From NCBI RefSeq assembly GCF_007991635.1, contig NZ_BJYS01000033.1:1-64000 (forward strand): 64,000 nt of DNA, in the 5' to 3' direction. The stretch comes from Adhaeribacter aerolatus. Its GTDB lineage: Bacteria > Bacteroidota > Bacteroidia > Cytophagales > Hymenobacteraceae. Shown piece by piece: positions 45,794-55,534 of this stretch. Each line of letters starts with the position of its first letter. Position 1 is the stretch's first letter. The position numbers and the translations under genes are program-made. Under the pieces are notes generated by a model. It worked only from the letters and a program-made list of their open reading frames with translations. It did not search any database and was not told where the DNA came from.

Positions 45794-46843
45794 TTACAGA
45801 ATGCTCACTTTTAAGCCATCGCGCAGGTTAATCTGGCCGCTTTGTACCACCTTTTCGCCGGCGGCTAAGCCTTCCAGCACTTCCACTTTATCCTGGGTAA
45901 TTTTACCAATTTTAATTTTCTTCAGTTTGGCTACATTATTTTCCACCACATAAACCGCCGGGTCCTGTACGCTACCTACCAGTGCTTCCCGGGCCAATAA
46001 AAGCGCATCACGGGAATCGGCAATATCAAAGGCAGCCGTACCGTACATACCGGCCCGCAGGCTGTTGTTATCTGGGTTTTTCACTTCTATTTCCACGTCG
46101 TATTTCAGAGAGTTATCGGCTTGGGCGGCAATAGCAGTTACGGTACCTTGTACTTCGCCGGCGCCGGCATTGGCTTTCACGTTTACTTTATCGCCTTTTT
46201 TAACCAGCAATACCTGGGCTTCGTCTACTTTCACATTCAGCTTCAGGCGATCTACGTTTACAATGTCGTACAGCTTGGTAGCCATACCCAGGTAAGATCC
46301 TACTTCCACGTATATTTCGTTTATTTCACCGTTAATGGGCGAAGTGATACGGGTTTTGTTTACCCGCTGACGGGCTGCTACTAATTGGGCCTGCGTAATT
46401 TTTACATTTAAGCGGGCATCTTCTAACTGCCGTTTGGTAATGGCTTCACCGGCAGCTAAATTCTCGAAACGGCCTAAATCGCGTTGGGCTTTCTCGAAAT
46501 TGGCCTGAGCGGTAGCTAAATCGGCGCTCATGGTATTGGCTTCTACCTGCAACAGCAAATCGCCTCTTCTTACGCGGTCGCCTTTGCGCTTCAGTACGCG
46601 TTGTACCTGGCCGGAAGTTTCTGACATTAAAGCCAGCGTTTGAATAGGCTCGAAATTACCCTGAGCCGTAAAAGAACGGTCGAGTTTGCTAACTTCGGGC
46701 TGGGTTATCTGCACCGAAATAGCTTCGCTTTTTATTTCGGCCACGGCAGCTTCGGCCGCCATTTCTTTTTTATTATTTACCAGCGTGTAAGCGCCAAATC
46801 CTACAATGGCTACAGCAATAATGATATAAATAATCTTTTTCAT
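45794..46843 (-). CDS. RND efflux periplasmic adaptor (membrane fusion protein)
   Basis: 349 residues. N-terminal signal anchor (about 3-20) without a lipobox; lipoyl-like halves (LALMSETSGQVQRVLKRKGDRV and the mirrored ITSPINGEINEIYVEVG region), an alpha-helical hairpin between them (about 100-150), then beta-barrel and membrane-proximal domains ending NLRDGLKVSIL. It links the inner-membrane pump to the outer-membrane channel. Its start is 13 bp after the TolC gene stop. Confidence 0.95.
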   Translation of the reverse strand: MKKIIYIIIAVAIVGFGAYTLVNNKKEMAAEAAVAEIKSEAISVQITQPEVSKLDRSFTAQGNFEPIQTLALMSETSGQVQRVLKRKGDRVRRGDLLLQVEANTMSADLATAQANFEKAQRDLGRFENLAAGEAITKRQLEDARLNVKITQAQLVAARQRVNKTRITSPINGEINEIYVEVGSYLGMATKLYDIVNVDRLKLNVKVDEAQVLLVKKGDKVNVKANAGAGEVQGTVTAIAAQADNSLKYDVEIEVKNPDNNSLRAGMYGTAAFDIADSRDALLLAREALVGSVQDPAVYVVENNVAKLKKIKIGKITQDKVEVLEGLAAGEKVVQSGQINLRDGLKVSIL

Positions 46844-46856
46844 TTTGGGTTATGTA

Positions 46857-48209
46857 CTACTTAATTAGGGTTCTTAAATTTCCTTTTGCTTGTAAATAGG
46901 TCAGCTGCGCCAGCTGGTATTTTAATCTTTCGTTGTTTAAATTCGTTTGGGCTTCGCGTAAGTTCACTTCGGTATCGAGTAACTCGGTCAGCGGCGATAA
47001 GCCTTCTTTATACAATTCGTTGGTATTGCGGTAAACCTCCTGGGCCAGGGCCACATTGCGTTCCTGGGCCTGAATAGAAGATAAACTGGTTTTCATTTGA
47101 GTATTGGCGTTCAGTAGCGCCATTTGGGTATTGCGGGTCAGCAACTGAATATCCTGGTCTACTTTGTCTACTTCTATCTGGGCCTGGCGCATCTGGTTGC
47201 GGCGCTGGAAGCCATCGAAAATAGGAATATTTAAACGTACGCCTAAAGTAACCGCTTTAAACCAGGGCTGGCTGTTATCAAAAAAGTTAAACTGGTTGCG
47301 TTGCGCGTTGGTGCTGAAAGAACCAAAACCCGAAAGAGACGGATAATAGCGGGCCTGAATATTCTTTACATTTAAGTTGTAAAGCGATTTCTGGGTAGTC
47401 AGCAATTTAAAGTCGATGCGGTCGGCCAGAATGGCATTGGCATCGTCTTGCACCGGCACGGCTTCATTTAAAACCGTAGCCGACTCGGAAATCTGAATAT
47501 CCTGATCCATGGGTAAACCCATAAAAAACTTCAGGGCATTTTTTTGTTGTTCGAAAGCGGCATTAAGGGTCTGGCGCTGGTTTTCGAGATTGGTTTTGCT
47601 AACCGTTACCCGGTTTACCTGTACTTTGGTAGCTACATCGTTGCGGTACTGCAGGTTTAATATTTTTTCCAGTTGTTCCAGCCGGTTAAAGTTAGCATCA
47701 ATGGTATTAAACTGCTCTTTCGTTTGCAGCAACTGTAAATACGCCGAGCCCACGTTGTAAATAATTTGTTCTTCACTCAACTGCTTGCGCAAAGCATACA
47801 ATTCGCGGGTAGTATTGGCCGCTTCCAATCCTACAAAAAACGACTTACTGAAAATTAACTGCTGCAAGTCCAGGCCTCCGGATACGTTGTATTTGGTACC
47901 AAACTGCACCGGAATAAGGGTACCCGGCTGGCCGGCTAATTCGCCGGGCAATAATTGGGTAGCTAATGCCGGAAAAGTATTTAACTGACCGGTGCCATTT
48001 AATTGTGGCAAGCCGGAGCCTTTGGTTTCTTTTATTTTGTATTCGGCGCTTTGCTCATCCAAAGCCGCTTTTTTAATATTCTCGTTGTTAGCCAGGGCAA
48101 ACTTAATAGCATCCTGCATCGAAAGCCGACCGGCTGGTAGCTGATTCTGTGAGAATGCCGGCCAAAAAGCAGTTAGCATCAAGGCCAGGGAAAAAATTTT
48201 CTTTTTCAC
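46857..48209 (-). CDS. TolC-family outer-membrane efflux protein
   Basis: 450 residues, signal peptide ending AFSQ at about 21. Two repeated outer-membrane-efflux domains with long coiled-coil helices; the second ends TELLDTEVNLREAQTNLNNERLKYQLAQLTYLQAKG (read in pieces), a standard signature. It is the exit duct of the pump. It is the second gene of the operon, 69 bp after the GbsR-type regulator. Confidence 0.95.
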   Translation of the reverse strand: MKKKIFSLALMLTAFWPAFSQNQLPAGRLSMQDAIKFALANNENIKKAALDEQSAEYKIKETKGSGLPQLNGTGQLNTFPALATQLLPGELAGQPGTLIPVQFGTKYNVSGGLDLQQLIFSKSFFVGLEAANTTRELYALRKQLSEEQIIYNVGSAYLQLLQTKEQFNTIDANFNRLEQLEKILNLQYRNDVATKVQVNRVTVSKTNLENQRQTLNAAFEQQKNALKFFMGLPMDQDIQISESATVLNEAVPVQDDANAILADRIDFKLLTTQKSLYNLNVKNIQARYYPSLSGFGSFSTNAQRNQFNFFDNSQPWFKAVTLGVRLNIPIFDGFQRRNQMRQAQIEVDKVDQDIQLLTRNTQMALLNANTQMKTSLSSIQAQERNVALAQEVYRNTNELYKEGLSPLTELLDTEVNLREAQTNLNNERLKYQLAQLTYLQAKGNLRTLIK

Positions 48210-48278
48210 GTTTGGTTTTAAAATAGTTTTGTTTATTATAAAAGGTTCAGAATTAAAAGAACTAGGAAAGCAAAAAAA

Positions 48279-48773
48279 TTAGATCTTATTATTTTTTTCT
48301 TTATCCCACTGCTGCAATAGCAGGGGCAGTTGCTGGAAAACATAGTCTAGAAAATCCGCTAATTCTTTAATGCGTTCATTGTATTCAGGAGTCTCTTTGG
48401 TACGTATTGCCAGTACTTCCCGCATAAGCGAATTAAAACCGGCCATCACTTCAATTTTATGTTTGAATTCTTCCCGCCAGTTAGAAATCTTTAGCCGGAA
48501 ATAGCGTCTTCTGTCACCAGAAAAGGTTATATATTCGATGCGCTGCATTTGCAGCAACAGGTTTATGCCATTGCTGGTAGCACTTTTGCTTATTTGTAAT
48601 GCTTCGGTTATTTCGTCGAAAGTAAGATGCGGGTTATCTGCCACGTACAATAGACCCGAAATACGGGCTGCAACGGGCTGTAAACCTTCTTTTTCGTAGC
48701 TAATGCCTATCTTCTCAATTAAAGTTTTTTGCTTATCCGTCAGCACTATTTTGGATTTACAATTAAAAATCAT
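48279..48773 (-). CDS. GbsR/MarR-type transcriptional regulator of the efflux operon
   Basis: 164 residues. Winged-helix core: ISGLLYVADNPHLTFDEITEAL, then ISKSATSNGINLLLQ as recognition helix and the wing ITFSGDRRRYFRL; a helical dimerisation tail follows. This is the GbsR-like branch of MarR, common in front of efflux operons in Bacteroidota. A perfect 20-bp palindrome lies in the promoter 58-77 bp upstream, so autoregulation is likely. The start at 48773 has a purine-rich AAGGAAA just before it. Confidence 0.9.
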   Translation of the reverse strand: MIFNCKSKIVLTDKQKTLIEKIGISYEKEGLQPVAARISGLLYVADNPHLTFDEITEALQISKSATSNGINLLLQMQRIEYITFSGDRRRYFRLKISNWREEFKHKIEVMAGFNSLMREVLAIRTKETPEYNERIKELADFLDYVFQQLPLLLQQWDKEKNNKI

Positions 48774-48807
48774 TTTCCTTCTCCATGTATTTCCTTTATT
48801 AACGGCG

Positions 48808-48815
48808 CAAAGGTA
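48808..48815 (-). promoter_or_regulatory. Promoter -7 box (TAnnTTTG) of the efflux operon
   Basis: Minus-strand TACCTTTG, exact consensus, 35 bp upstream of the GbsR-type start codon. The expected -33 position (about 48835-48838) lies inside the palindrome. Confidence 0.6.
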
Positions 48816-48830
48816 GCATATAGTTCAGTC

Positions 48831-48850
48831 AGTTCATAATTTTATGAACT
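48831..48850. promoter_or_regulatory. Operator palindrome of the efflux operon
   Basis: AGTTCATAATTTTATGAACT: perfect 9-bp arms with a 2-bp centre. A further half site AGTTCA lies at 48822-48827. It covers the -33 region, a repressing position. Confidence 0.65.
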
Positions 48851-49282
48851 AAAAAAATAATAAATTTATTATTAGGAATTATCTATTGACAATCAAGTAT
48901 ATAAGTTAAAAATAGTCAGTTTTTAAATGTTAAGAAAAGTAAACTGCGGAATAAATAAAGAATTAAATAACCTAATAGGGCTATATTATCTTGTTAACAA
49001 GTCAGTAATAACTTGCCTTACATAATTATAACTAAATTTTCTGTCCTTAGCCGAAATTCCGTTCGATTAAACCAGCAATACCGGAGATACGCTAAACTTG
49101 CTCCCTTGTAATTTTTAAAAGAATTGCATAATTAGGTATTAAATATTTTAAGCCACTCACGGTATATTGGCTTTCCATCTTAAATTATTAAATCTCAGTT
49201 TAAACAGGTTACTCATGGTTAACCGGTATGTTAAAAGCTTATAAAAATATTACCTTCTGGTGCTCTGGGCTGATACATAAAT

Positions 49283-49331
49283 TGTGGGCACTATTAAGAT
49301 AACCCGAAAGTTTACCTTAATAGTGCCCACA
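49283..49331. repeat. Long perfect hairpin downstream of the beta-helix lipoprotein
   Basis: 16-bp perfect arms TGTGGGCACTATTAAG (49283-49298) and CTTAATAGTGCCCACA (49316-49331), 17-nt loop. It lacks a T tract on either strand. It may end the transcript of the gene stopping at 49459, or be an inserted palindromic unit. Confidence 0.5.
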
Positions 49332-49458
49332 GAAAAAGTAACCCTCTTAACCCAGAATACTTCAGGAACCGCTCAACCTCAAATATCCCAGGTTAACGTT
49401 TGCTTCTATTTTATCTTAAGGATGGCAGTTTTAATTCGGTTTACAGTCCAGCAATTAA

Positions 49459-51630
49459 TTATTGCTCTTTATAAAAGTTAGGTTCTACATTGTTTTCGAA
49501 ACTGTTCGAAGTAGCAGCATCGGCGTTAACAGACCCGCTTCTTTTAACGAATATACCGTAACCCGCACTGTTTTTAATAGTTGAATTCAGGATGGTTACC
49601 GTTCCGCGCACGCCCAGACTGGTTAAATCGCCGAAACCATTTAAGTTGCTGCTCCCGGCCCGGTTAATAACAACATAATTAAACCGGTTTTGGGCGCTGT
49701 TCGATTCAATACTGATACCTTTCCAGGGAGCGCCGGTTTTACTACTAAAAACCAATAAAGCAGCTTTGCTGCTGCCATGGGCATTCAGGTAACCATCGCC
49801 TTTCACGTATAACCCTTTATCAGCCGCAAAAGCAAATCCGGTCAGCACATTCCGGTGATTCCGGATGTTTACGCCTGATTCAAATATCAGATCATCAGTT
49901 ACCTGATAGGCTGCGCCATCGTTAAAAATAGGCCAGGTTACCTCTTCTGCCTGATAAACCCTGCCAGCCGTTTCTACTCCGTTATAACCATTATTGTCGT
50001 TCAAGCGCGAAGCGGCATCTAGTTTATGCACCTGGTTGGCATGCACAAAAAGCGCTGAGCCCGCATTCTGGCCGAAGCTATTATTGGCAAAAGCATGTAA
50101 ATAACCCGACGGGGAATCGACGTACATGCCATAACCACCGCTGTGGTTAAACGTGGAGTTGGCTACCTTCAAATAACCAGGTACACCGTTCCCCTGCTTG
50201 CCGTAAACCAACACATTTGTTTTTAAATTGCCAGACATATTGGTTAAATTACTACTACCCCCATAGGCTACATCCACGTAATCTAATTGATTTTCGTATT
50301 TAGATGCGGCAAAAGAAATGCCTTTCCAGTAGCCCTTATTCTTAACTAAACCCGTAAAGGTAATCCGCTGTGTAGGGGTACCTTTCGCCGACAGGTAGCC
50401 GCTGTTTCCCCTGACGTATAAACCTTTATCGGCCGTAAATTCAATGGTAACACCCGGCGAAATGGTTACTCCACCCTCAAACTCTAAGTCGCTTAAAGCT
50501 AAGTAATGGGTTCCATCGGCCGGGGCCGGCCAGGTAACTTCATAATTAAAAGGAATGGAGCCTCCGATGCCGATAGTTTTCCGGTTTTCACCGGTATTGT
50601 AAGAAGATGCGGCATCCAGTTTGTGTACTTGCGTAGCGGTAATGTAAAGCGGCAAAGAGGCATTATCGCGGAAAGTATTATGAGCGAATACCATTAAATT
50701 GCCGGACACATACATGCCGTAGCCGCCCCCACTTACAAACGACGAATTGGTGATTTTTGTAAGCGCCAGGCCACCTATACCTACGTTGGTTTTAATATTG
50801 GAATGAAATTGCTGCATCGGGCTACTGCCGGCATAAGCTACTTCTACGTAATCCAACTCATTTGTCTGGAATCCCGAGCCTATCAGCAGTCCTTTCCAGA
50901 AGCCTCTTTGTTTGATTTTGCCCGTAAATACAATTTTTTGGGTGGCGGTACCTTTGGCAATAATGGCGCCTTTCAGGTGTAACTCCGTATCTGCCTCAAA
51001 TTCTACTACCACGCCGGGTTCAATGGTTAATTTCCCAAAAACTTCTACACTTTTTGGCACAAAATAATCAGCTTTGGTGGGGTCGGGCTCAATATTGGTA
51101 AGGGTGCGGTCGCCGGGAATATAGCTTTCCAGCACCAGCGGGGTACCGTTGTTGGTTACCGTTACCACCAGCTTATCTTTACTTTGCCCGTTTTCGCTGG
51201 AAACCGTAACTTCTAACTCGTACTCACCCACCACATCTACATTAAAAGTTGGATTTACCTGGTTTGGATTAGTTAAATAACTGGCATGGCTGTTTTGGGG
51301 TTGCCGGGTAACTGCCCAGGCAAAAGTAAGCGGTTTTTGCTGGCTGTCTTTAGAGGCGCTGGCATCCAGGTTTAACACCTGCTGGCTCAACGGAATAGTT
51401 ACATCCGGTCCGGCCTGGGCCGTTACGGTTCCTTTTTCCGGGACTGGTTTTGGAATTTCAGTTTCCGGCTCTTCGCAACTAACTAAACTAATCAGAAATG
51501 CCAGTAGCACAAACCGCCATTGCCGGGTCAGGGAAAAGAATCGATCGCTAATTTTTAGAGCTTGAAATGGTATAATGGTAACGGGCTTGGCTGGAGAACC
51601 AGCCAGCGAAAAAGATTTTGGTGTTTTCAT
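49459..51630 (-). CDS. Surface lipoprotein with PKD-like domain and right-handed beta-helix repeats
   Basis: 723 residues. A hydrophobic stretch ends FLISLVSC (Cys52 lipidated); the 36 residues before it are unusually long for a signal peptide. Then a PKD-like domain (about 75-165: LNLDASASKDS, PTFNVDVVGEYELEVTV) and three similar beta-helix modules of about 170 residues, each with an FTG-K-GFWKGL-like strand, NELDYVEVAYAGSS and a closing YGMYV turn. No catalytic motif was recognised; adhesion or glycan binding is likely. It stands alone. Confidence 0.82.
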   Translation of the reverse strand: MKTPKSFSLAGSPAKPVTIIPFQALKISDRFFSLTRQWRFVLLAFLISLVSCEEPETEIPKPVPEKGTVTAQAGPDVTIPLSQQVLNLDASASKDSQQKPLTFAWAVTRQPQNSHASYLTNPNQVNPTFNVDVVGEYELEVTVSSENGQSKDKLVVTVTNNGTPLVLESYIPGDRTLTNIEPDPTKADYFVPKSVEVFGKLTIEPGVVVEFEADTELHLKGAIIAKGTATQKIVFTGKIKQRGFWKGLLIGSGFQTNELDYVEVAYAGSSPMQQFHSNIKTNVGIGGLALTKITNSSFVSGGGYGMYVSGNLMVFAHNTFRDNASLPLYITATQVHKLDAASSYNTGENRKTIGIGGSIPFNYEVTWPAPADGTHYLALSDLEFEGGVTISPGVTIEFTADKGLYVRGNSGYLSAKGTPTQRITFTGLVKNKGYWKGISFAASKYENQLDYVDVAYGGSSNLTNMSGNLKTNVLVYGKQGNGVPGYLKVANSTFNHSGGYGMYVDSPSGYLHAFANNSFGQNAGSALFVHANQVHKLDAASRLNDNNGYNGVETAGRVYQAEEVTWPIFNDGAAYQVTDDLIFESGVNIRNHRNVLTGFAFAADKGLYVKGDGYLNAHGSSKAALLVFSSKTGAPWKGISIESNSAQNRFNYVVINRAGSSNLNGFGDLTSLGVRGTVTILNSTIKNSAGYGIFVKRSGSVNADAATSNSFENNVEPNFYKEQ

Positions 51631-52300
51631 AGTTTTATTAGGTTAGGTTTTGGTGTTTAACTCGGATTTTAAATTTGAGGTCGTGGTGGTTGCAAAAGCT
51701 GCCGGATATGCCGCTGCGGCCGGCATTGTTTTACTACCGCGCCTTCGAGTATGCTGGTTTTTACAATCATGTTATCTGGTTTTAATATTCGTCTTTGCGG
51801 CTAAGACAAGCCGGATTACAGAAGGGTTGCCCGGCTGTAAAAATTTTTACAAATATTTAGGTAATTTCTCCCCAGGATTAGGAAAGGTGCTTGCAGAATA
51901 TTGGCACTAGCAGAATAGACAGGAATGCACCTGATAGTATTAGGAGAAAGAGTAAGGAGGCTTTATTTAGAAGATGTAGAAAAAGTCTAAGCGGACGCTT
52001 GAACCAGAATAATTAATATCATTTTAAAATGAGTCGCTATTAGTAACCGCTGGCCTAGAATAATACCGCCTCACCAATTTTCGCGGACCGAAGTAAATAC
52101 TAAAAGGGATTACATCAATATAAAAAAGACCAGTAACTAATGTCCAAAAGCTAAATCAACGCCAATGGGGCAGCCGGTGTTGGCAATCCGGAATAAAGAT
52201 TAAGCGCAATGCATTACCAAGCTAAAAATAAAGCTTTATTTTTCCTCTTTTGGCCGGCAATTAAAATATAAAATAACCCTATTTAAAGAAAGGGCAGGAA
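51631..52300. other. Intergenic region
   Basis: 670 bp without a supported gene. A 16-codon stretch on the minus strand ending near 52138 (IANTGCPIGVDLAFGH) looks protein-like but is too short to name. Confidence 0.4.
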
Positions 52301-53185
52301 TTATTTCATCCTCCCTCCGGTCTCTGCTAGCTCTTTATCTTCCAAGGAAATTAAATCTTGTAACAGCGCCTGCGTAACGCGGCCGGGTTTGCCGTTCCCA
52401 ATAATTTTATCGTCTATTTGCACAATGGGTAACACTCTTTTGGTGGTGCTGGTCAGGAAGGCTTCTTTGGCTTCATAAATATCTTTTAGAGTCACCGGTT
52501 CTTCTGCAAATTTAAACCGCGTTGCAGCAAGGGCTAACACATTCTTCCGGGTAACGCCCAAGAGTACGTTTTCGGCCGGCGTAACCACGGTATCATCCTG
52601 GCGCACAATAAAAAAATTACAGCGGGGAAATTCCGAAACTGCACCAGCTTGGTGGTATAAAACATCATCGGCGCCACTGTCTTTTATCTCTTGAATTAAG
52701 CGGATACCCATGGTGTAGTTAATGGTTTTGGCAGTCGGTAATTCCCGCACGTATTCATGGGTTATTATTTTAATGCCGGTCTGGTACTGCGCCTGGGTGG
52801 GCAGCGAAAAAGGCTGCTGGGTTATTATTAAGTTCGGAGTGCCAGGCTGGTAACCATCCGCCGAATAGCCACCGGTTAGCACCATTTTTACCCCGGATTC
52901 AGCTAAATTATTCTTAGTGGTTAATTCCCGAATAATAGTTTTCAGTACATCCTGTGCCACCGGAACCATTAAATTCATCTGGGTCGCCGAATGGTAAAAT
53001 CGGTCTAAATAATCATTTATAAAATAAGGATGTGTCTGTTTTACCTTGAAGAAATCGAAAATGCCGTATCCCCGCTGAATAGCCAAATCGCTGATATGCA
53101 AATAAGCTTCGGTAGAAGGAATAATCTGGTTGTTTACAAAAACATACAATCCTGTATCGGTTGGTAACTGGATATTTGCGGACAT
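52301..53185 (-). CDS. Class IV PLP-dependent aminotransferase
   Basis: 294 residues. QRGYGIFDFFKV near residue 37 and the PLP lysine Lys153 in LPTAKTINYTMG are typical; AVSEFPRCNFFIV and LLGVTRKNVLALA close the active site. The family covers branched-chain aminotransferase, D-amino acid aminotransferase and aminodeoxychorismate lyase. Length and motifs are nearest to the D-amino acid transaminase/ADC lyase branch; a specific function cannot be fixed. Single gene, upstream of nothing on its strand for 670 bp. Confidence 0.88.
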   Translation of the reverse strand: MSANIQLPTDTGLYVFVNNQIIPSTEAYLHISDLAIQRGYGIFDFFKVKQTHPYFINDYLDRFYHSATQMNLMVPVAQDVLKTIIRELTTKNNLAESGVKMVLTGGYSADGYQPGTPNLIITQQPFSLPTQAQYQTGIKIITHEYVRELPTAKTINYTMGIRLIQEIKDSGADDVLYHQAGAVSEFPRCNFFIVRQDDTVVTPAENVLLGVTRKNVLALAATRFKFAEEPVTLKDIYEAKEAFLTSTTKRVLPIVQIDDKIIGNGKPGRVTQALLQDLISLEDKELAETGGRMK

Positions 53186-53334
53186 AGCAAAACAATAATT
53201 TAGCTGATTTTAAAAGCAAATCAATATTTCAGATAGCACCAAGTTCCTGCGCCTGATAATTATGTTTTCAGGTTCAGGAGTCAAACCTGAAAAAGCTTTA
53301 TACTGGTAATTTACCGGTGGGTTTAAAAGAAAAA

Positions 53335-53358
53335 GCCCGCAGTAAAATTACTGCGGGC
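53335..53358 (-). terminator. Terminator of the molybdenum hydroxylase operon
   Basis: GCCCGCAGT (53335-53343) pairs with ACTGCGGGC (53350-53358); the minus strand runs into TTTTTCTTTT. It starts 22 bp past the stop. Confidence 0.9.
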
Positions 53359-53380
53359 TCCTGGTTATTTTTAATGTAAA

Positions 53381-55531
53381 TTAAGAAACACCTTTAAAAG
53401 GCTCCTGCTCGATAAAAGGCTGGTTTCGCAACCGTTTTTTAGTGGCTTTAAAAATAGCGTTGGCTACCGCCGCACCGGTTGGCGGCAAAGCCGGTTCGCC
53501 TAAGCCAGTTGGGTCAATGCCGTTATCAACAAAATGCACCTCCACTTCCGGTACTTCGGTCAGCCGGATTAAACGGTAATTATGAAAGTTATTTTGCTGC
53601 GGTGCCCCTTCTTTAAAAGTGAGGTTGCCAAACATGGCGTGGCCGATACCGTCTACAATGCCGCCCATTACCTGCTGGCGGGCACCACTTAAGTTTACTA
53701 CCTGCCCGCAATCGCCAGCGGCATAAACCTTCTTCAATACGGGTTTGCCTTTTACCAGAGCCACTTCGCCTACCTGTGCTACGTAAGAAGCATGCGAAAA
53801 ATAAACACTAAAGCCCTGGTAAACGCCTTTCTTTTTACCCCAACCTGCCTTTTCGGCTGCTAAATTAATAACGCCTTTCATGCGGTCAATGTCGTATTTA
53901 ATGTCTCCTACCGGAGCTTTTTTCGCCTTATCGAGTAGTTCTAACCGGAACTGCACGGGGTCTTTCCCGGCGGCCTGGGCTACTTCGTCCAGGAATGATT
54001 GCTCAGCAAAAGCTAAAAAGTTAGTAATTGGTGCCCGCCACGGTGCGGTGGAAATCGGCGATTTGTGTTCTACCGAATCAATCAAAAGGTTGTCAACGGC
54101 GCCGGATGGAAAGTTATTCTCACGGGTTGAGTTGCCGGTGTTCATGCCCACGCCCCGCAGTTTATAGCCGATTAAATTACCTTTGGTATCCAAAGCAGCC
54201 TCAAACCGGTAACGAACGGCCGGCCGGTAATAACCACCGGTCAGGTCATCTTCGCGGGTCCACATTAACTTTACGGGCGCTTTTACCAACTTAGATACCT
54301 CTACCGCTTCGGACACAAAATCGGCCATCAGCCGGCGGCCAAAAGCGCCACCCATCCGGGTTAATTCCAGGGTAATTTTTTCGGCGGGAATACCGGTTAT
54401 TTTAGATGCCGCATTGCGCGCCTGGTCCGGGGTTTGCGTAGGGCCAATAAGTTCAACACTGTCTTCTTTTACGTGCGCAAAAAAATTCATGGGCTCCAGC
54501 GGGCTGTGCGGTAAAAACGGACACTGGTACTCGCTCTTAATCACCTTGGCAGCATTTTTAAAAGCCGCTTCCACGTCGCCGTCTTTCCGGCGCACGGTCG
54601 CATCCGGTTTGTTTAATAATTCCTGAAAAATCCGGTCGTGGTCCGAGGTACTTTCCAGGTTACCGTCTTTTTCGTACTCAATTTTTAATGCATCTTTGGC
54701 TTTTTTAACCTGCCAGGTAGATTTCCCCACCACCGCTACGTTGTTGTTAAACGTAACCACATCCACAATGCCCGGCATGGCTTTAACCGCAGCTGTATCT
54801 ACTGATTTTAATTTCAGGCCGAAAGCTTTCGGGCGCTGGATCATGGCAATCAGCATTCCTTCGCGGTAAACGTCCAGACCGTAAAGCGGCTTACCGGTTA
54901 ATATTTCTTTGTTATCTACGTTCCGAACGGCTTTACCAATCAGTTTAAAATCTTTGCGGTCTTTCAGCTTTACTTCGGCGGGTGCGGGTAATTTAGATGC
55001 GTCCACGGCTAAATCGCCGTAACTGATTTTTTTGCCGCTGGCGGCGTGAATAACCATACCTTTATCGGTGGTTAACGACGAGGCCGGTACTTTTAAACGA
55101 TTGGCCGCCGCTTCTACAAGTAGATGACGTGCGGTGGCCCCGGCGTTGCGCAAACGTTTCCAGGAGTGGGGTACGGCCCCGCTCCCGCCGGTTAATTGCC
55201 TTTCAAATTTCTTGTTATCCAAAGCAGCCTGCACCACTTTTATTTTAGACCAGTCGGCATCCAGTTCCTCCGCCACAATCATCGGGAAAGAGGTTTTAAT
55301 ATTCTGGCCAATTTCGGGGTTCGGCGATAAAATGGTAATTACCCCATCGGCCGCAATCGATAAATAGCTGTTAAACTCAACGCCACCGGCAGCTACTGAG
55401 GTACCATTCAGTACTGCGGTTCCGGCGGCTTCGGCGGTGCTCCAGTTAAAGCCCAGCAGCAAACCGCCACCGGCAAATGCGCCAACTTTCAAAAAATTCC
55501 TTCTGCTGTTATTATTTATAGTCGAGGACAT
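53381..55531 (-). CDS. Xanthine dehydrogenase-family molybdopterin-binding subunit (IorB-like)
   Basis: 716 residues. Twin-arginine signal SRRNFLKVGAFAGGGLLLG, so it is exported folded. Two-part molybdenum-cofactor domain: NPEIGQNIKTSFPMIVAEEL, GGAFGRRLMADFV, APWRAPITNFLAFAEQSFLDE-type segment, and the catalytic Glu in GLGEPALPPTGAAVANAIF. Such enzymes hydroxylate aldehydes or N-heterocycles (isoquinoline 1-oxidoreductase type). The [2Fe-2S] subunit gene ends 3 bp upstream. No FAD subunit, so electrons probably pass to a cytochrome or quinone. Confidence 0.92.
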   Translation of the reverse strand: MSSTINNNSRRNFLKVGAFAGGGLLLGFNWSTAEAAGTAVLNGTSVAAGGVEFNSYLSIAADGVITILSPNPEIGQNIKTSFPMIVAEELDADWSKIKVVQAALDNKKFERQLTGGSGAVPHSWKRLRNAGATARHLLVEAAANRLKVPASSLTTDKGMVIHAASGKKISYGDLAVDASKLPAPAEVKLKDRKDFKLIGKAVRNVDNKEILTGKPLYGLDVYREGMLIAMIQRPKAFGLKLKSVDTAAVKAMPGIVDVVTFNNNVAVVGKSTWQVKKAKDALKIEYEKDGNLESTSDHDRIFQELLNKPDATVRRKDGDVEAAFKNAAKVIKSEYQCPFLPHSPLEPMNFFAHVKEDSVELIGPTQTPDQARNAASKITGIPAEKITLELTRMGGAFGRRLMADFVSEAVEVSKLVKAPVKLMWTREDDLTGGYYRPAVRYRFEAALDTKGNLIGYKLRGVGMNTGNSTRENNFPSGAVDNLLIDSVEHKSPISTAPWRAPITNFLAFAEQSFLDEVAQAAGKDPVQFRLELLDKAKKAPVGDIKYDIDRMKGVINLAAEKAGWGKKKGVYQGFSVYFSHASYVAQVGEVALVKGKPVLKKVYAAGDCGQVVNLSGARQQVMGGIVDGIGHAMFGNLTFKEGAPQQNNFHNYRLIRLTEVPEVEVHFVDNGIDPTGLGEPALPPTGAAVANAIFKATKKRLRNQPFIEQEPFKGVS

Positions 55532-55534
55532 GGC

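Larger units (their letters stand above)
48774..49458. other. Intergenic region upstream of the efflux operon
   Basis: 685 bp, AT-rich. Holds the efflux promoter and operator at its left end and a long perfect hairpin (49283-49331) near its right end. The middle, about 48870-49270, shows nothing recognisable. Confidence 0.5.

Noticed and set aside
51650-51910. 86-codon plus-strand frame upstream of the beta-helix lipoprotein
   Set aside because: No ribosome binding site, no family, and a composition typical of non-coding sequence.
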